The notes under the pieces: generated by a model
Told to the model about the DNA's origin: nothing
The model's database searches: none
Seen by the model: only the letters and a program-made list of their open reading frames with translations
Source: an uncultured Porticoccus sp.
Lineage (GTDB): Bacteria > Pseudomonadota > Gammaproteobacteria > Pseudomonadales > Porticoccaceae
Direction: 5' to 3'
DNA length: 64,000 bases
Assembly: GCF_913061305.1 (NCBI RefSeq)
Contig: NZ_CAJXST010000007.1
Location: 124,001 to 188,000 of the forward strand
Position numbers and translations under genes: made by a program
Part shown: one piece after another, positions 30,818-40,060 of the stretch
Numbering within the stretch: the first letter of the stretch is position 1
Layout: every line of letters starts with the position of its first letter

Positions 30818-30865
30818 AGCACTATTTTGGTGCATATTTCAGAAAATAGATTCTAATATGGTGCA
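30818..30865 (+). promoter_or_regulatory. NtrC-binding sites upstream of glnA
   Basis: 30818-30834 reads AGCAC-N7-GTGCA, one base away from the 17-bp NtrC palindrome TGCAC-N7-GTGCA. A second GTGCA half-site at 30861-30865 lies in the same phase, 31 bases (three helical turns) further on. Paired sites about three turns apart resemble the E. coli glnAp2 enhancer. Confidence 0.75.
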
Positions 30866-30917
30866 AAAGGCTGTCTTGCCAAACTGATAACCTGTTGTTT
30901 TACTTGACTGATACCGA

Positions 30918-30932
30918 TGGCATGGCTTTTGC
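30918..30932 (+). promoter_or_regulatory. Sigma-54 promoter 1 of glnA
   Basis: TGGCATGGCTTTTGC: GG and GC have the fixed -24/-12 spacing required by sigma-54 (TGGCACG-N4-TTGC). It is a weaker match than the copy 22 bases downstream. Confidence 0.55.
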
Positions 30933-30939
30933 TTCATAT

Positions 30940-30954
30940 TGGCACATTGCTTGC
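30940..30954 (+). promoter_or_regulatory. Sigma-54 promoter 2 of glnA
   Basis: TGGCACATTGCTTGC followed by A is an almost ideal -24/-12 element. Transcription would begin near 30965, about 90 bases before the glnA ATG. With the upstream NtrC sites it makes glnA inducible by nitrogen limitation. Confidence 0.88.
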
Positions 30955-31054
30955 AAATCATTAAAACAAACCCATTTAACTAACGATATACTCAACCCAG
31001 AGCTGCCGCTTTCGGCAACCCTACAAAACCGGATATCCATACCTGGAGGAGCCA

Positions 31055-32461
31055 ATGTCCAATAAAACTCTTAACCTGATCAAAGAGAGTGAATCTCGCT
31101 GGGTAGACCTGCGTTTCACCGACACAAAAGGTAAAGAACAACACGTCACCATTCCCTCAAAGTCTGTCGATGAGGAGTTTTTTGAAACCGGACAAATGTT
31201 TGATGGCTCATCCATTGCTGGCTGGAAAGGCATCAACGAATCAGACATGGTGCTGATGCCCGACGATAGCACCGCAATTCTCGACCCCTTCTCGGACGAC
31301 AGCACAGTCATTCTTCGCTGTGACATCCTGGAACCCAACACCATGACCGGTTATGAGCGCGACCCACGCTCTGTGGCCAAACGCGCCGAACAATACCTGG
31401 CCGCCACCGGCCTTGGGGATACCGCTTTTTTTGGCCCCGAACCCGAGTTCTTCGTTTTTGATGACATCAAGTGGGGCATCGACATGAGTGGATGCTTTGT
31501 CAAAATCAGTTCCGAGGAGGCCGCCTGGTCTACTGGAAATGAATATGCCGAAGGCAATATGGGTCACCGCCCACGCGTGAAAGGCGGCTATTTTCCGGTA
31601 CCCCCGATTGATTCTCTGCACGACCTTCGGGCTGCCATGTGTACCGCTATGGAGCAAATGGGCCTGGATGTGGAAGTGCACCACCACGAAGTGGCCACCG
31701 CCGGTCAATGTGAGATCGGAGTGAAGTTCAGTACGCTGGTCAAGAAAGCGGATGAAACCCAAATACTGAAATACTGTGTTCACAACGTGGCCCATGCCTA
31801 TGGCAAGACAGCCACGTTTATGCCCAAGCCCATTGTTGGCGATAATGGCTCCGGCATGCATTGCCACCAGTCTTTCTGGAAAGACGGCGTCAACCAGTTT
31901 GCCGGTGACGGTTACGCAGGCCTGTCCGAAACGGCCCTGTATTACATCGGCGGCATCATCAAACACGCCAAAGCCCTTAATGCCTTCACCAATCCCGGCA
32001 CTAACTCCTACAAGCGTCTGATTCCGGGCTTTGAGGCACCAGTGATGCTCGCCTACTCGGCCAGGAACCGCTCTGCTTCAATCCGTATTCCCTACGTCGC
32101 ATCGCCCAAAGGCAAGCGCGTCGAGGCCCGCTTCCCCGACCCGATTGCCAATCCCTACCTGGCTTTCGCTGCCATGTTGATGGCCGGCCTCGACGGCGTG
32201 CAAAACAAGATTCACCCCGGCGATCCGGCAGACAAGGATCTCTATGATCTGCCCCCGGAAGAAGCCGCCGCAATCCCCCAGGTCTGTGGCAGCTTGCGTG
32301 AAGCCCTGAGCAACCTCGATGAAGACCGGGCCTTCCTCACCGCTGGTGGTGTCTTTACCGATGACATGATCGATGCCTACATTGAGCTGAAAATGCAGGA
32401 AGTTTACCGTGTTGAGCACACCACTCACCCGATAGAGTTCGATATGTATTACTCGGTTTAA
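31055..32461 (+). CDS. glnA: Glutamine synthetase, type I
   Basis: 468 residues, the length of GSI-beta enzymes. Visible motifs: [18 protein letters not shown], the metal-site [12 protein letters not shown], the ATP-loop region [16 protein letters not shown], and the adenylylation tyrosine in [10 protein letters not shown], so control by GlnE is expected. It makes glutamine from glutamate, ammonia and ATP. Promoters are sigma-54/NtrC-type and a strong terminator follows. ntrB-ntrC lie 0.9 kb downstream. Confidence 0.98.
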   Translation: MSNKTLNLIKESESRWVDLRFTDTKGKEQHVTIPSKSVDEEFFETGQMFDGSSIAGWKGINESDMVLMPDDSTAILDPFSDDSTVILRCDILEPNTMTGYERDPRSVAKRAEQYLAATGLGDTAFFGPEPEFFVFDDIKWGIDMSGCFVKISSEEAAWSTGNEYAEGNMGHRPRVKGGYFPVPPIDSLHDLRAAMCTAMEQMGLDVEVHHHEVATAGQCEIGVKFSTLVKKADETQILKYCVHNVAHAYGKTATFMPKPIVGDNGSGMHCHQSFWKDGVNQFAGDGYAGLSETALYYIGGIIKHAKALNAFTNPGTNSYKRLIPGFEAPVMLAYSARNRSASIRIPYVASPKGKRVEARFPDPIANPYLAFAAMLMAGLDGVQNKIHPGDPADKDLYDLPPEEAAAIPQVCGSLREALSNLDEDRAFLTAGGVFTDDMIDAYIELKMQEVYRVEHTTHPIEFDMYYSV

Positions 32462-32510
32462 GCTGAAGATCTGCTCTCAACTGCTCTACTTCAGCAACGC
32501 TGAGTAAATA

Positions 32511-32545
32511 AAAAAGCCCGTCATTTTCGAATGACGGGCTTTTTC
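32511..32545 (+). terminator. Rho-independent terminator of glnA
   Basis: A stem of about 11 bp (AGCCCGTCATT / AATGACGGGCT) around a TTCG loop, with A-run before and TTTTTCTTTT after. Works in both directions in principle. Confidence 0.92.
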
Positions 32546-32593
32546 TTTTGTCAAAGCAGGGTTAGTCTTGGAAACCATTGTAGGGAGAAGGCC

Positions 32594-33124
32594 ATGTCGC
32601 TGCAGAAAAGTAAAACCGCTATCGCATTGTTGACACTGATGCTTTCACTGACTGTTGCCGCTCAGGTCTATCGCACTGTGGATGAAAAGGGCAATGTAAA
32701 ATACACCGATCAACCCCCTGCCAATGACACCTCTGCTGAGGAACTCACATTACCCTCAATCAATACCCAGCCCGCCGTGGCACCAAAAAAACCCACCAGA
32801 AGCAGCCAAAGCGAGGAAGTCAGTTATAAGGACATTGTCATTCTGTCACCCGCTCAGGACTCAACCATCCCGCCCGGGCAGCTTGAGGTGGTGGTGCAGG
32901 TGTATCTTGAACCCGCCCTGAGGGCCGGGCACCGGGTACAATTGATGCACAACGGACAGCCCCATGGTCCAGCAGTCCCGGCCACATCATTCGTGATAGA
33001 TTCACTAATTCGGGGCGCCCATACTCTCCAGGCGCAGGTGGTCGATAATACCGACAACCCTATCGGTCAGTCAGACACCGTGACCATTCATGTCAAACGC
33101 CACTCCATATTGCACAACCCCTAG
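32594..33124 (+). CDS. Secreted DUF4124-domain protein
   Basis: 176 residues. A signal peptide (KTAIALLTLMLSLTVAAQ) is followed by the DUF4124 motif VYRTVDEKGNVKYTDQPP and then an Ig-like beta-rich half (ILSPAQDSTIPPGQLEVVVQVYL ... VDNTDNPIGQSDTVTIHVKR). Function unknown; the family is periplasmic and often sits between glnA and ntrB in gammaproteobacteria. The ATG with GGGAGAAGG upstream is chosen. It lies after the glnA terminator, so it needs read-through or its own promoter. Confidence 0.85.
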   Translation: MSLQKSKTAIALLTLMLSLTVAAQVYRTVDEKGNVKYTDQPPANDTSAEELTLPSINTQPAVAPKKPTRSSQSEEVSYKDIVILSPAQDSTIPPGQLEVVVQVYLEPALRAGHRVQLMHNGQPHGPAVPATSFVIDSLIRGAHTLQAQVVDNTDNPIGQSDTVTIHVKRHSILHNP

Positions 33125-33127
33125 CCG

Positions 33128-33144
33128 CGCACCATAACGGTGCA
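33128..33144 (+). promoter_or_regulatory. NtrC-binding site upstream of ntrBC
   Basis: CGCAC-N7-GTGCA, one base from the ideal 17-bp NtrC palindrome, about 160 bases before ntrB. In enteric bacteria a similar site lets NtrC repress its own gene. Confidence 0.65.
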
Positions 33145-33304
33145 AACCAATCGCCCATCAATTACACTCAAGCCACGTACACGGGGATTGAGGCATCTTC
33201 CAGCCACAAAAAAACTGGCCCAGTAATTGCTAAGTATTTACTGGTACTGAACCATAAAGAGGCAATACTGCCCAGCCTGTAGAAGCCGCAATTGAAGTAG
33301 AGAG

Positions 33305-34372
33305 ATGACTGACCACCAGCTCCACCACCTGTTACTGGATAATCTGAGCACGGCTGTGTTGTTGCTGAATGACGAGCTGGATATATGCTATTTGAATCCT
33401 GCTGCAGAAAGCCTCCTGGCAGTGAGCGCCATGCGCCTCTGTGGAAACTCCATCAACACCCTTTTCGATGCCGGGGACGGCACTTACGATTCGCTAAAAG
33501 AGGCCCTGGCGACCAGCCACCCCTTTACCCAGCGGCAAGCACCGCTGACGCTTCCCGACCAATCGCATATCACAGTGGATTTTACGGCCACACCGATACA
33601 AACGACTTCGGCTGAAATGTTATTGATAGAAATGCAGCCCATGGACCGGCTGATGAAAATCAATCGTGAAGAAGCACTCATCACCACTCACGACACCACC
33701 CGGAACCTGGTGCGCGGACTGGCCCATGAAATAAAAAATCCGCTGGGTGGCATCCGCGGCGCCGCTCAACTACTCTCGGAGGATCTGATCGACCAGCCAG
33801 AGTTGCGGGAATACACCGATATTATCTCCGCTGAAACTGATCGGCTCTGCAACCTCGTTGACCGGTTGCTTGGCCCCAATACCATGCCAAAATTTCTGCC
33901 GGTCAATATTCATGAGGTCCTTGAGCATGTCGCCACACTTGCCGAGGCGGAGACCCGCGGCAGCATTCTGATCAAACGCAACTACGATCCGAGCATTCCC
34001 GAAATCAGCGGCGATCGGGGACAACTGATCCAGGCCATACTCAATATCGTTCGAAATGCTGTCCAGGCTCTGCGCAACAGCCCCCAAAAGCGGCCCACCA
34101 TCAAACTCAGAACACGAATACAGCGTCAATTCACCATCGGCAAAACGCATCACAAAGTGGTGTGCCGAATTGATATTACGGACAACGGACCGGGTATACC
34201 TGACAACCTCATAGACCGTATTTTCTTTCCCATGATCAGTGGCCGAGCCGAGGGCAGCGGCCTGGGCCTGCCAATTGCCCAGTCGGCTATCCACCTCCAT
34301 CACGGCCTGATTGAGTGCGACCACGATCATGGTGAGACGCGCTTCACGATCTATCTACCTTTGGACACATAA
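33305..34372 (+). CDS. glnL: Nitrogen regulation sensor kinase NtrB
   Basis: 355 residues, cytoplasmic. A PAS domain (about 5-115) is followed by the dimerisation/H-box with the phosphorylated His in RGLAHEIKNPLGGIRGAAQLL, then the ATPase with N-box ILNIVRNAVQAL and G-boxes DNGPGIP and EGSGLGLPIAQS. It phosphorylates NtrC when nitrogen is low and is controlled by PII proteins, which are not encoded here. ntrC begins immediately downstream. Confidence 0.96.
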   Translation: MTDHQLHHLLLDNLSTAVLLLNDELDICYLNPAAESLLAVSAMRLCGNSINTLFDAGDGTYDSLKEALATSHPFTQRQAPLTLPDQSHITVDFTATPIQTTSAEMLLIEMQPMDRLMKINREEALITTHDTTRNLVRGLAHEIKNPLGGIRGAAQLLSEDLIDQPELREYTDIISAETDRLCNLVDRLLGPNTMPKFLPVNIHEVLEHVATLAEAETRGSILIKRNYDPSIPEISGDRGQLIQAILNIVRNAVQALRNSPQKRPTIKLRTRIQRQFTIGKTHHKVVCRIDITDNGPGIPDNLIDRIFFPMISGRAEGSGLGLPIAQSAIHLHHGLIECDHDHGETRFTIYLPLDT

Positions 34373-34373
34373 C

Positions 34374-35789
34374 ATGGACAAGCGAACTGTATGGATAGTG
34401 GATGATGACCGTTCCATCCGCTGGGTAATGGAAAAGGCGCTGAGTCGCGCCGACCTGGATGTCACCAGCTTTGAAAATGCCAGCGAACTGCTCGCCCGGC
34501 TCGACAAGCACCAGCCCGACACCATCATCAGCGACATCCGCATGCCGGGCATTGACGGCCTGCAATTACTGCAACGAATTCATACCAGCAATCCCGCACT
34601 ACCGGTGATCATCACGACCGCCCACTCCGACCTGGACAGCGCAGTAGCCGCGTATCAGGGTGGTGCCTTTGAATATCTACCCAAACCGTTCGACCTCGAT
34701 GAACTGGTTGCTGTGACCAACAGGGCCATTAATTTCGTCACCGAACAGAATCGCACACCGGTTGAAAGTGATATTGACATCAGCGGTGAAATTATCGGCG
34801 AAGCACCGGCGATGCAGGAGGTCTTTCGCGCCATTGGCCGCCTGTCTCACTCCAACATTACTGTGTTAATCAATGGGGAGTCCGGTACCGGCAAAGAGCT
34901 GGTCGCCAAGGCATTACATGATCATAGCCCACGCCACAACAACCGTTTTGTCGCCCTTAACATGGCAGCGATCCCCCACGATTTGATTGAATCTGAACTG
35001 TTCGGTCATGAAAAAGGGGCTTTTACCGGCGCCACCCAGCGACGCGAAGGCAGGTTTCAACAGGCCGATGGCGGGACACTTTTTCTCGATGAAATCGGAG
35101 ACATGCCTCCCGAGGCGCAAACGCGATTGCTGAGGGTACTGGCCAACGGTGAATTTTATCTGGTCGGCGGACACACGCCGGTAAAAGTCGATGTGCGCAT
35201 CATCGCCGCCACGCACCAAAACCTTGAGCAGCTGGTGGTGGAAAACCGTTTTCGTGAAGACCTGTATCACCGCCTGAATGTCATTCGCATTCACCTGCCG
35301 AAACTGGCAGATCGCCGGGAAGATATTCCCATGTTGATGCAATATTTTTTACAGCGGGCAGCCAAGGAGCTTGAGACAGAAACCAAAACCCTGTCCAGCG
35401 AAGTTGAACAGTTCCTCAGCCTCCTGCCCTGGGCCGGCAACGTCCGTCAGTTGGAGAATACCTGTCGCTGGCTAACCGTGATGGCATCCGGGCGAGAGGT
35501 ACACATGGAAGACCTGCCACCGGAATTGCGCGACAGCCCGGTGGAAAAAAATGTCACTTCGGGAAGCTGGCAACAACAGTTGCGCAGTTGGGCTGATGCC
35601 GAGTTGCATGCCGGTCGGCAGGACATACTGGCGTCAGCCGTGCCGATTTTTGAACGCACCCTGATCGAAACGGCACTAAGTCATACCCGTGGGCGGAAAC
35701 GCGATGCCGCAGAATTATTGGGGTGGGGAAGAAATACGCTCACTCGAAAGTTGAAAGAGCTGGGGATGAATGATGAGGAAGACCATTAA
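34374..35789 (+). CDS. glnG: Nitrogen regulation response regulator NtrC
   Basis: 471 residues. Receiver domain with phospho-Asp in DTIISDIRMPG, a sigma-54 AAA+ domain with Walker A GESGTGKE and the sigma-54-contacting loop GAFTGA, and a Fis-type helix-turn-helix at the end (AAELLGWGRNTLTRKLKELG). It activates the sigma-54 promoters of glnA. The ATG at 34374 starts one base after ntrB. Confidence 0.97.
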   Translation: MDKRTVWIVDDDRSIRWVMEKALSRADLDVTSFENASELLARLDKHQPDTIISDIRMPGIDGLQLLQRIHTSNPALPVIITTAHSDLDSAVAAYQGGAFEYLPKPFDLDELVAVTNRAINFVTEQNRTPVESDIDISGEIIGEAPAMQEVFRAIGRLSHSNITVLINGESGTGKELVAKALHDHSPRHNNRFVALNMAAIPHDLIESELFGHEKGAFTGATQRREGRFQQADGGTLFLDEIGDMPPEAQTRLLRVLANGEFYLVGGHTPVKVDVRIIAATHQNLEQLVVENRFREDLYHRLNVIRIHLPKLADRREDIPMLMQYFLQRAAKELETETKTLSSEVEQFLSLLPWAGNVRQLENTCRWLTVMASGREVHMEDLPPELRDSPVEKNVTSGSWQQQLRSWADAELHAGRQDILASAVPIFERTLIETALSHTRGRKRDAAELLGWGRNTLTRKLKELGMNDEEDH

Positions 35790-35808
35790 TCGGGGTTAAC
35801 CCGTCAGC

Positions 35809-35841
35809 CAGCTGAACCTGCAGCAATTGCAGGTTCAGCTG
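35809..35841. terminator. Perfect 14-bp hairpin between convergent ntrC and secB
   Basis: CAGCTGAACCTGCA and its exact mirror flank a five-base loop. It lies 20 bases past the ntrC stop and 13 bases past the secB stop. There is no T-run on either side, so it may be a two-way barrier or 3-end stabiliser rather than a classical terminator. Confidence 0.5.
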
Positions 35842-35853
35842 ACCGGAGCAGCA

Positions 35854-36372
35854 CTAGTGCGTTACATCGCTTTTATCCGACTCAGCTTCCTGCTCTTTCT
35901 TCTCTCTCGCCTCGGCAACAGCCTGGGCAAATAGCGCTTCAAAATTGACTGGCGGCAACATCAACGCCGGGAAAGTACCCTTGATCACAGTATTGTCTAC
36001 CACCTCCCTGGCATAGGGAAACAGGGTTGCAGGGCAAAGTACATTGATAACATGTGTCATCTGGGATTTATCCAGTCCCTTGACGAGAAATATACCCGCC
36101 TGATGTACTTCGATCAGGTAAACCGTGTCGTTGCCATCTTTGACGGTAATCGTCACGGTGATAATCACTTCAAAATGCGTCTCATCCAGCTGATTGGTTT
36201 TTGTCGACAGCTCCTGTGCAATTTGTGGTTTCACCTCGCGATGAAAGGCCTCTGGACCCATGGGGGTCTCGAACGAGAGATCTTTCAGGTAAACCCGTTG
36301 CAGGGCAAACTGTGGGGATTCAACACCAGCTGCCGCAGCGTCATCAGTAACGTTTTCTTCTGTCATAGTCAT
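35854..36372 (-). CDS. secB: Protein export chaperone SecB
   Basis: 172 residues. SecB core with QRVYLKDLSFETPMGPEAF, the acidic-hydrophobic peptide-binding strands, and the conserved INVLCPATLFPYAREVVDN. It keeps precursors unfolded and hands them to SecA. An acidic, lysine-rich tail ends the protein. Last gene of the rhodanese-grxC-secB run. Confidence 0.96.
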   Translation of the reverse strand: MTMTEENVTDDAAAAGVESPQFALQRVYLKDLSFETPMGPEAFHREVKPQIAQELSTKTNQLDETHFEVIITVTITVKDGNDTVYLIEVHQAGIFLVKGLDKSQMTHVINVLCPATLFPYAREVVDNTVIKGTFPALMLPPVNFEALFAQAVAEAREKKEQEAESDKSDVTH

Positions 36373-36448
36373 GCCTTTATTCGTTCAATATTTGTGCCTG
36401 GCTCACGGTGTCCCGACAAGGCAACATCAGAATTCCGGGCAACTCATT

Positions 36449-36709
36449 TCAGCGCTGATCAGCGATAATACTATCCAGTTCGCCCTGTTGCTCCAGGCGA
36501 CGCAGGTCGTCATAACCGCCAATGTGAGTCTCACCAATCCAGATCTGAGGGACGGTGTGGTAACCGCTCAACACCACCAGCTCTCGTCTCATGGCCGGAT
36601 CGTTATCCACAGGAATTTCCTGGTAAGACAAATCTTTTGCTGCAAGAAGATTCTTTGCCGCGACACAGTAACCACAACTACGGGTGGTATAGATCTTTGC
36701 CGCAACCAT
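36449..36709 (-). CDS. grxC: Glutaredoxin 3
   Basis: 86 residues from the ATG at 36709; a TTG five codons earlier overlaps the rhodanese gene and is less likely. Thioredoxin fold with active site CGYC in place of the usual CPYC, and the glutathione-binding TVPQIWIGETHIGGYDDL. It reduces disulfides with glutathione. Both active-site cysteines are present, so dithiol chemistry remains possible. Confidence 0.93.
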   Translation of the reverse strand: MVAAKIYTTRSCGYCVAAKNLLAAKDLSYQEIPVDNDPAMRRELVVLSGYHTVPQIWIGETHIGGYDDLRRLEQQGELDSIIADQR

Positions 36710-36710
36710 G

Positions 36711-37121
36711 TCAGCTTTTGACAACCGGCAGTTGCTGACTCTGCCACTCCATCATACCGCCGGTAAGCCGGAACACTTTAAAGCCCTGTTGCCGCAGCCG
36801 ACGTCCTGCAGCTCCAGCATTCTGACCGACCTTGTCAGCGATAATAATAAACTTTTCACGGTGCTCATCCAGCTCAGCGAGTTTGTCTGACAGTTTTGCC
36901 TGGGGAATATTCACCGCTCCGGCAATATGCCCCGCTTTGAACTCCTTGCTGTCCCGAATATCGAGCAACAACGCCTCATCTGCATTGATCATACGAGTAA
37001 CGGCATGCACAGATAGGGGCCTGCCACTTTTAATGCGCTCGTTGATTGCAAACAGATAAATCAATATCAGCAATACACTCACCAGCACCCACTGCTCGCT
37101 GATAAAAACAAAGAATTCCAC
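36711..37121 (-). CDS. Membrane-anchored rhodanese (YibN-like)
   Basis: 136 residues from a GTG with AGGT nine bases upstream; a longer frame upstream lacks a plausible start. One N-terminal membrane helix (EQWVLVSVLLILIYLFAI) precedes a rhodanese domain (DALLLDIRDSKEFKAGHIAGAVNIP). At the place of the catalytic cysteine the loop reads ADKVGQNAG, with no Cys, so sulfur transfer is not expected. Similar proteins next to grxC-secB are known as YibN in E. coli. Confidence 0.85.
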   Translation of the reverse strand: MEFFVFISEQWVLVSVLLILIYLFAINERIKSGRPLSVHAVTRMINADEALLLDIRDSKEFKAGHIAGAVNIPQAKLSDKLAELDEHREKFIIIADKVGQNAGAAGRRLRQQGFKVFRLTGGMMEWQSQQLPVVKS

Positions 37122-37284
37122 GATTAAGATACCTACAGTTACGGGCCGGACCAAACCGGCCCCGGGAAGCTGCGAAAGTATACACACCACGCTCTTCTCT
37201 AGGAACCACCATTAGCACTGAAACACCTTTACAGGTAAGATTCACCTACCATTCAAACTTGCTGGAAAACCCCTGACTGAAATC

Positions 37285-38835
37285 ATGAGCGAGCAAAAAA
37301 AACCGCTGGTTTTGCTGGTGCTTGACGGCTATGGCCACAGCGACAGCAACGAATTCAATGCTATACAGGCTGCCAAAACTCCGGTTATGGACCACCTCCG
37401 GAGCCATTGCCCCACAACACTTATTGCCACATCCGGACTGGCTGTGGGCCTGCCCGAAGGGCAGATGGGAAACAGCGAAGTGGGCCATATGACCCTCGGC
37501 GCCGGCAGAGTGATTTATCAAAGTTTTACCCGCATCAACAAGGCCATTGCCGACGGCGACTTTTTTGCCAACCCCACCTACAGTCGCGCCATCGACAACG
37601 CGATCAGCGGCAAGAACAGGGTTCATATTCTCGGGCTCCTGTCACAGGGCGGTGTCCACAGCCACGAAGATCACATCAATGCCATGGTGGACATGGCCGC
37701 ACAACGGGGGGCAAAAGAAGTTTACGTACACGCCTTCCTCGATGGCAGGGATACCCCCCCACGCAGTGCAGAGCAATCACTGCAACGCACTGCTGCCAAG
37801 CTGGCCGAACTCGGTGTGGGCAGAGTCGCCTCTATCTGTGGTCGCTTTTACGCAATGGACCGCGACAATCGCTGGGATCGCGTTCAGGCCGCCTATGACC
37901 TGCTCACGCTGGGCAAGGCCGAGCACAGCGCAGCCGACCCGGTCGAGGGGCTCCACGCCGCTTACCAACGCGGCGAGAATGACGAATTCGTACTGCCGAC
38001 CCTCATCGCCGACGATTTACACCCGGCTGTCACCATCCGGGATGGCGATACCGTATTATTCATGAATTTCCGACCGGATCGTGCCAGGGAAATGACCCGC
38101 GCCCTTGTGGACAAGGATTTCTCGGGTTTCTCCCGCACGGCCCATCCAGCGCTGGGCGCCTTCGTGATGACGACAGAATATGCCGCGGACATCCAGGCTG
38201 ACTGCGCATTCCCACCCGAAGATCTGCATAACACATTGGGCGAATACCTAAGCAATCGGGGCATGACACAACTACGCATTGCCGAAACAGAAAAATATGC
38301 CCATGTGACCTTCTTTTTCAACGGCGGTCAGGAAACCCTGTTCCGGGGGGAAGATCGCATCCTGATTCCCTCCCCGAAGGTCGCCACCTACGATCTGAAG
38401 CCGGAAATGAGCGCCTATGAGCTAACGGATGAACTGGTTAAAGCCATCACCGGCTGCCAATACGATGTCATCATCTGTAACTATGCGAACTGCGACCAGG
38501 TGGGCCACAGCGGTGTCTTTGACGCCGCAGTAAAAGCGGTGGAAGTCGTGGATGCCTGCCTGGATCGAGTATTGAAGGCAATCCGGCAAACCGGAGGCGA
38601 GTGCCTGATCACTGCGGATCACGGCAATGTTGAACAAATGTTCGATAAAGAATCCGGCCAGGTCCACACCCAGCACACAACCTTGCCGGTACCACTGACC
38701 TACGTGGGCCAAAGAGCGTTGATGCTGAAGGAAAACGGCTCACTTGCAGATGTAGCAGCCACCCTGCTGGATCTGCTGGATCTACCACCACCACCAGAGA
38801 TGACCGGACACTCTCTGGTCAGTTTTACCCGTTGA
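37285..38835 (+). CDS. gpmI: 2,3-bisphosphoglycerate-independent phosphoglycerate mutase
   Basis: 516 residues, alkaline-phosphatase superfamily. Metal-binding [10 protein letters not shown], catalytic Ser in [15 protein letters not shown], and C-terminal metal sites NCDQVGHSG and [10 protein letters not shown]. Interconverts 3- and 2-phosphoglycerate with Mn2+. Divergent from the rhodanese gene; the envC-like gene overlaps its stop. Confidence 0.97.
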   Translation: MSEQKKPLVLLVLDGYGHSDSNEFNAIQAAKTPVMDHLRSHCPTTLIATSGLAVGLPEGQMGNSEVGHMTLGAGRVIYQSFTRINKAIADGDFFANPTYSRAIDNAISGKNRVHILGLLSQGGVHSHEDHINAMVDMAAQRGAKEVYVHAFLDGRDTPPRSAEQSLQRTAAKLAELGVGRVASICGRFYAMDRDNRWDRVQAAYDLLTLGKAEHSAADPVEGLHAAYQRGENDEFVLPTLIADDLHPAVTIRDGDTVLFMNFRPDRAREMTRALVDKDFSGFSRTAHPALGAFVMTTEYAADIQADCAFPPEDLHNTLGEYLSNRGMTQLRIAETEKYAHVTFFFNGGQETLFRGEDRILIPSPKVATYDLKPEMSAYELTDELVKAITGCQYDVIICNYANCDQVGHSGVFDAAVKAVEVVDACLDRVLKAIRQTGGECLITADHGNVEQMFDKESGQVHTQHTTLPVPLTYVGQRALMLKENGSLADVAATLLDLLDLPPPPEMTGHSLVSFTR

Positions 38836-40007
38836 CGAAAACAACATGGCTGAGGGATATGATCAGGATACGACAGGCGCTGCTTACGGCAATGGCCTTT
38901 CTCCTGTTGAGCACAGCCAGTGCCGGGGAAAAGGAAGATCGCGCCAAGCTGGAAAAAATCGGCAAGGATATCAGCAAACTTGAGCAATCCATCAAAGGCC
39001 AGAGCCGACAACAGGACCAGCTGGCCGGTGAACTGAAAAAAATTGAGCTGGCATCCGCCGACCTGAGCAATAAAATTTCCACCATTGAAAAACAGCAGGC
39101 AGCACTGAACAGAGAGCTCATTCAACTTGAGAAACAACAGGCTGAGCTCGAGTCATTGAAACGCACTCAACAACAGCTGATCAGCAAAGAGATCGTTGCT
39201 GCTTACCGGCTCGGCAGCGAGGAACCCATCAAGCTTCTCCTCAACCAGGAAGATCCGGAAAAGCTCAGCAGAACCCTCAAGTACTACGATTATTTTCTCG
39301 CGGCACGCGCTGAAAAGCTGGCCGCGTACCGACAGACGAACCAACGACTCGAGACAACCAAAACCGATATCGCCTCCCGCGAGCAGTCACTGACCGAATC
39401 GCGCCAACAACTGGCCATCGAACAGCAGACCCTGAAAGAAAATCGCCAGCAGCGAGAACAGTTACTCACTTCGCTGGACGAACAGATACAGAGCTCTCAG
39501 CAAACACTGAGTCAGCTCAGAAATGAACGTCAGCGTCTGGAAACGGTACTGAAAGCACTGGAACAGCGTGCCATGCAGTTGGCAGCCCCGGCATCCAAAC
39601 AGCCCTTCAGCAAACAGAAGGGCAAGCTACCCTGGCCTGTATCCGGCAAATTAACCCGGCATTTCGGGGCAATACGCAACGCGGATATCACCTGGAACGG
39701 CTGGTTGATGCAAGCCACCGAGGGGCTTCATGTACACAGTATCCATCATGGCCGAGTCATTTTTTCCGACTACCTGCGGGGTTACGGACTGCTGGTGATC
39801 ATTGATCACGGCGAAGGCTATATGAGTCTCTACGCCCACAATCAGGTCTTGCTCAGCGAAACCGGTGATTGGGTGAAGCCCGGGGAACGCATTGCCAGAG
39901 TGGGCAACACCGGTGGACAGGCAGATCATGCACTTTACTTTGAAATTCGACATAATGGTAAACCCACCAATCCGAAGCCATGGCTGGCCAGCAAAGCCGG
40001 ATCCTGA
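38832..40007 (+). CDS. envC: EnvC-like murein hydrolase activator
   Basis: 391 residues from a TTG overlapping the gpmI stop; the ATG at 38859, preceded by TGAGGG, is also plausible and puts the signal peptide at the very start. After the signal ([17 protein letters not shown]) comes a long coiled coil (about 35-250) and a LytM/M23 domain (about 265-385). The zinc ligands are lost: the first motif reads [10 protein letters not shown] and the last ALYFEI. This degeneration is typical of EnvC, which activates amidases AmiA/AmiB at the septum and does not cut murein. Confidence 0.9.
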   Translation: MTKTTWLRDMIRIRQALLTAMAFLLLSTASAGEKEDRAKLEKIGKDISKLEQSIKGQSRQQDQLAGELKKIELASADLSNKISTIEKQQAALNRELIQLEKQQAELESLKRTQQQLISKEIVAAYRLGSEEPIKLLLNQEDPEKLSRTLKYYDYFLAARAEKLAAYRQTNQRLETTKTDIASREQSLTESRQQLAIEQQTLKENRQQREQLLTSLDEQIQSSQQTLSQLRNERQRLETVLKALEQRAMQLAAPASKQPFSKQKGKLPWPVSGKLTRHFGAIRNADITWNGWLMQATEGLHVHSIHHGRVIFSDYLRGYGLLVIIDHGEGYMSLYAHNQVLLSETGDWVKPGERIARVGNTGGQADHALYFEIRHNGKPTNPKPWLASKAGS

Positions 40008-40060
40008 AAGGTTCCAGAACGAACACCGGCCAAACTACTGTCAATCAATCAGGACATTTC

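Larger units (their letters stand above)
30718..31054. other. Control region of glnA
   Basis: 337 bases without a gene between the divergent thiI and glnA. The glnA side holds an NtrC site, a partial second site and two sigma-54 promoters, listed separately. The ribosome-binding site GGAGGA at 31045-31050 lies four bases before the ATG. Confidence 0.85.

Noticed and set aside
38832-40007. The EnvC-like protein as an active M23 peptidase
   Set aside because: The zinc ligands are replaced in both metal motifs, which is the normal state for EnvC activators.
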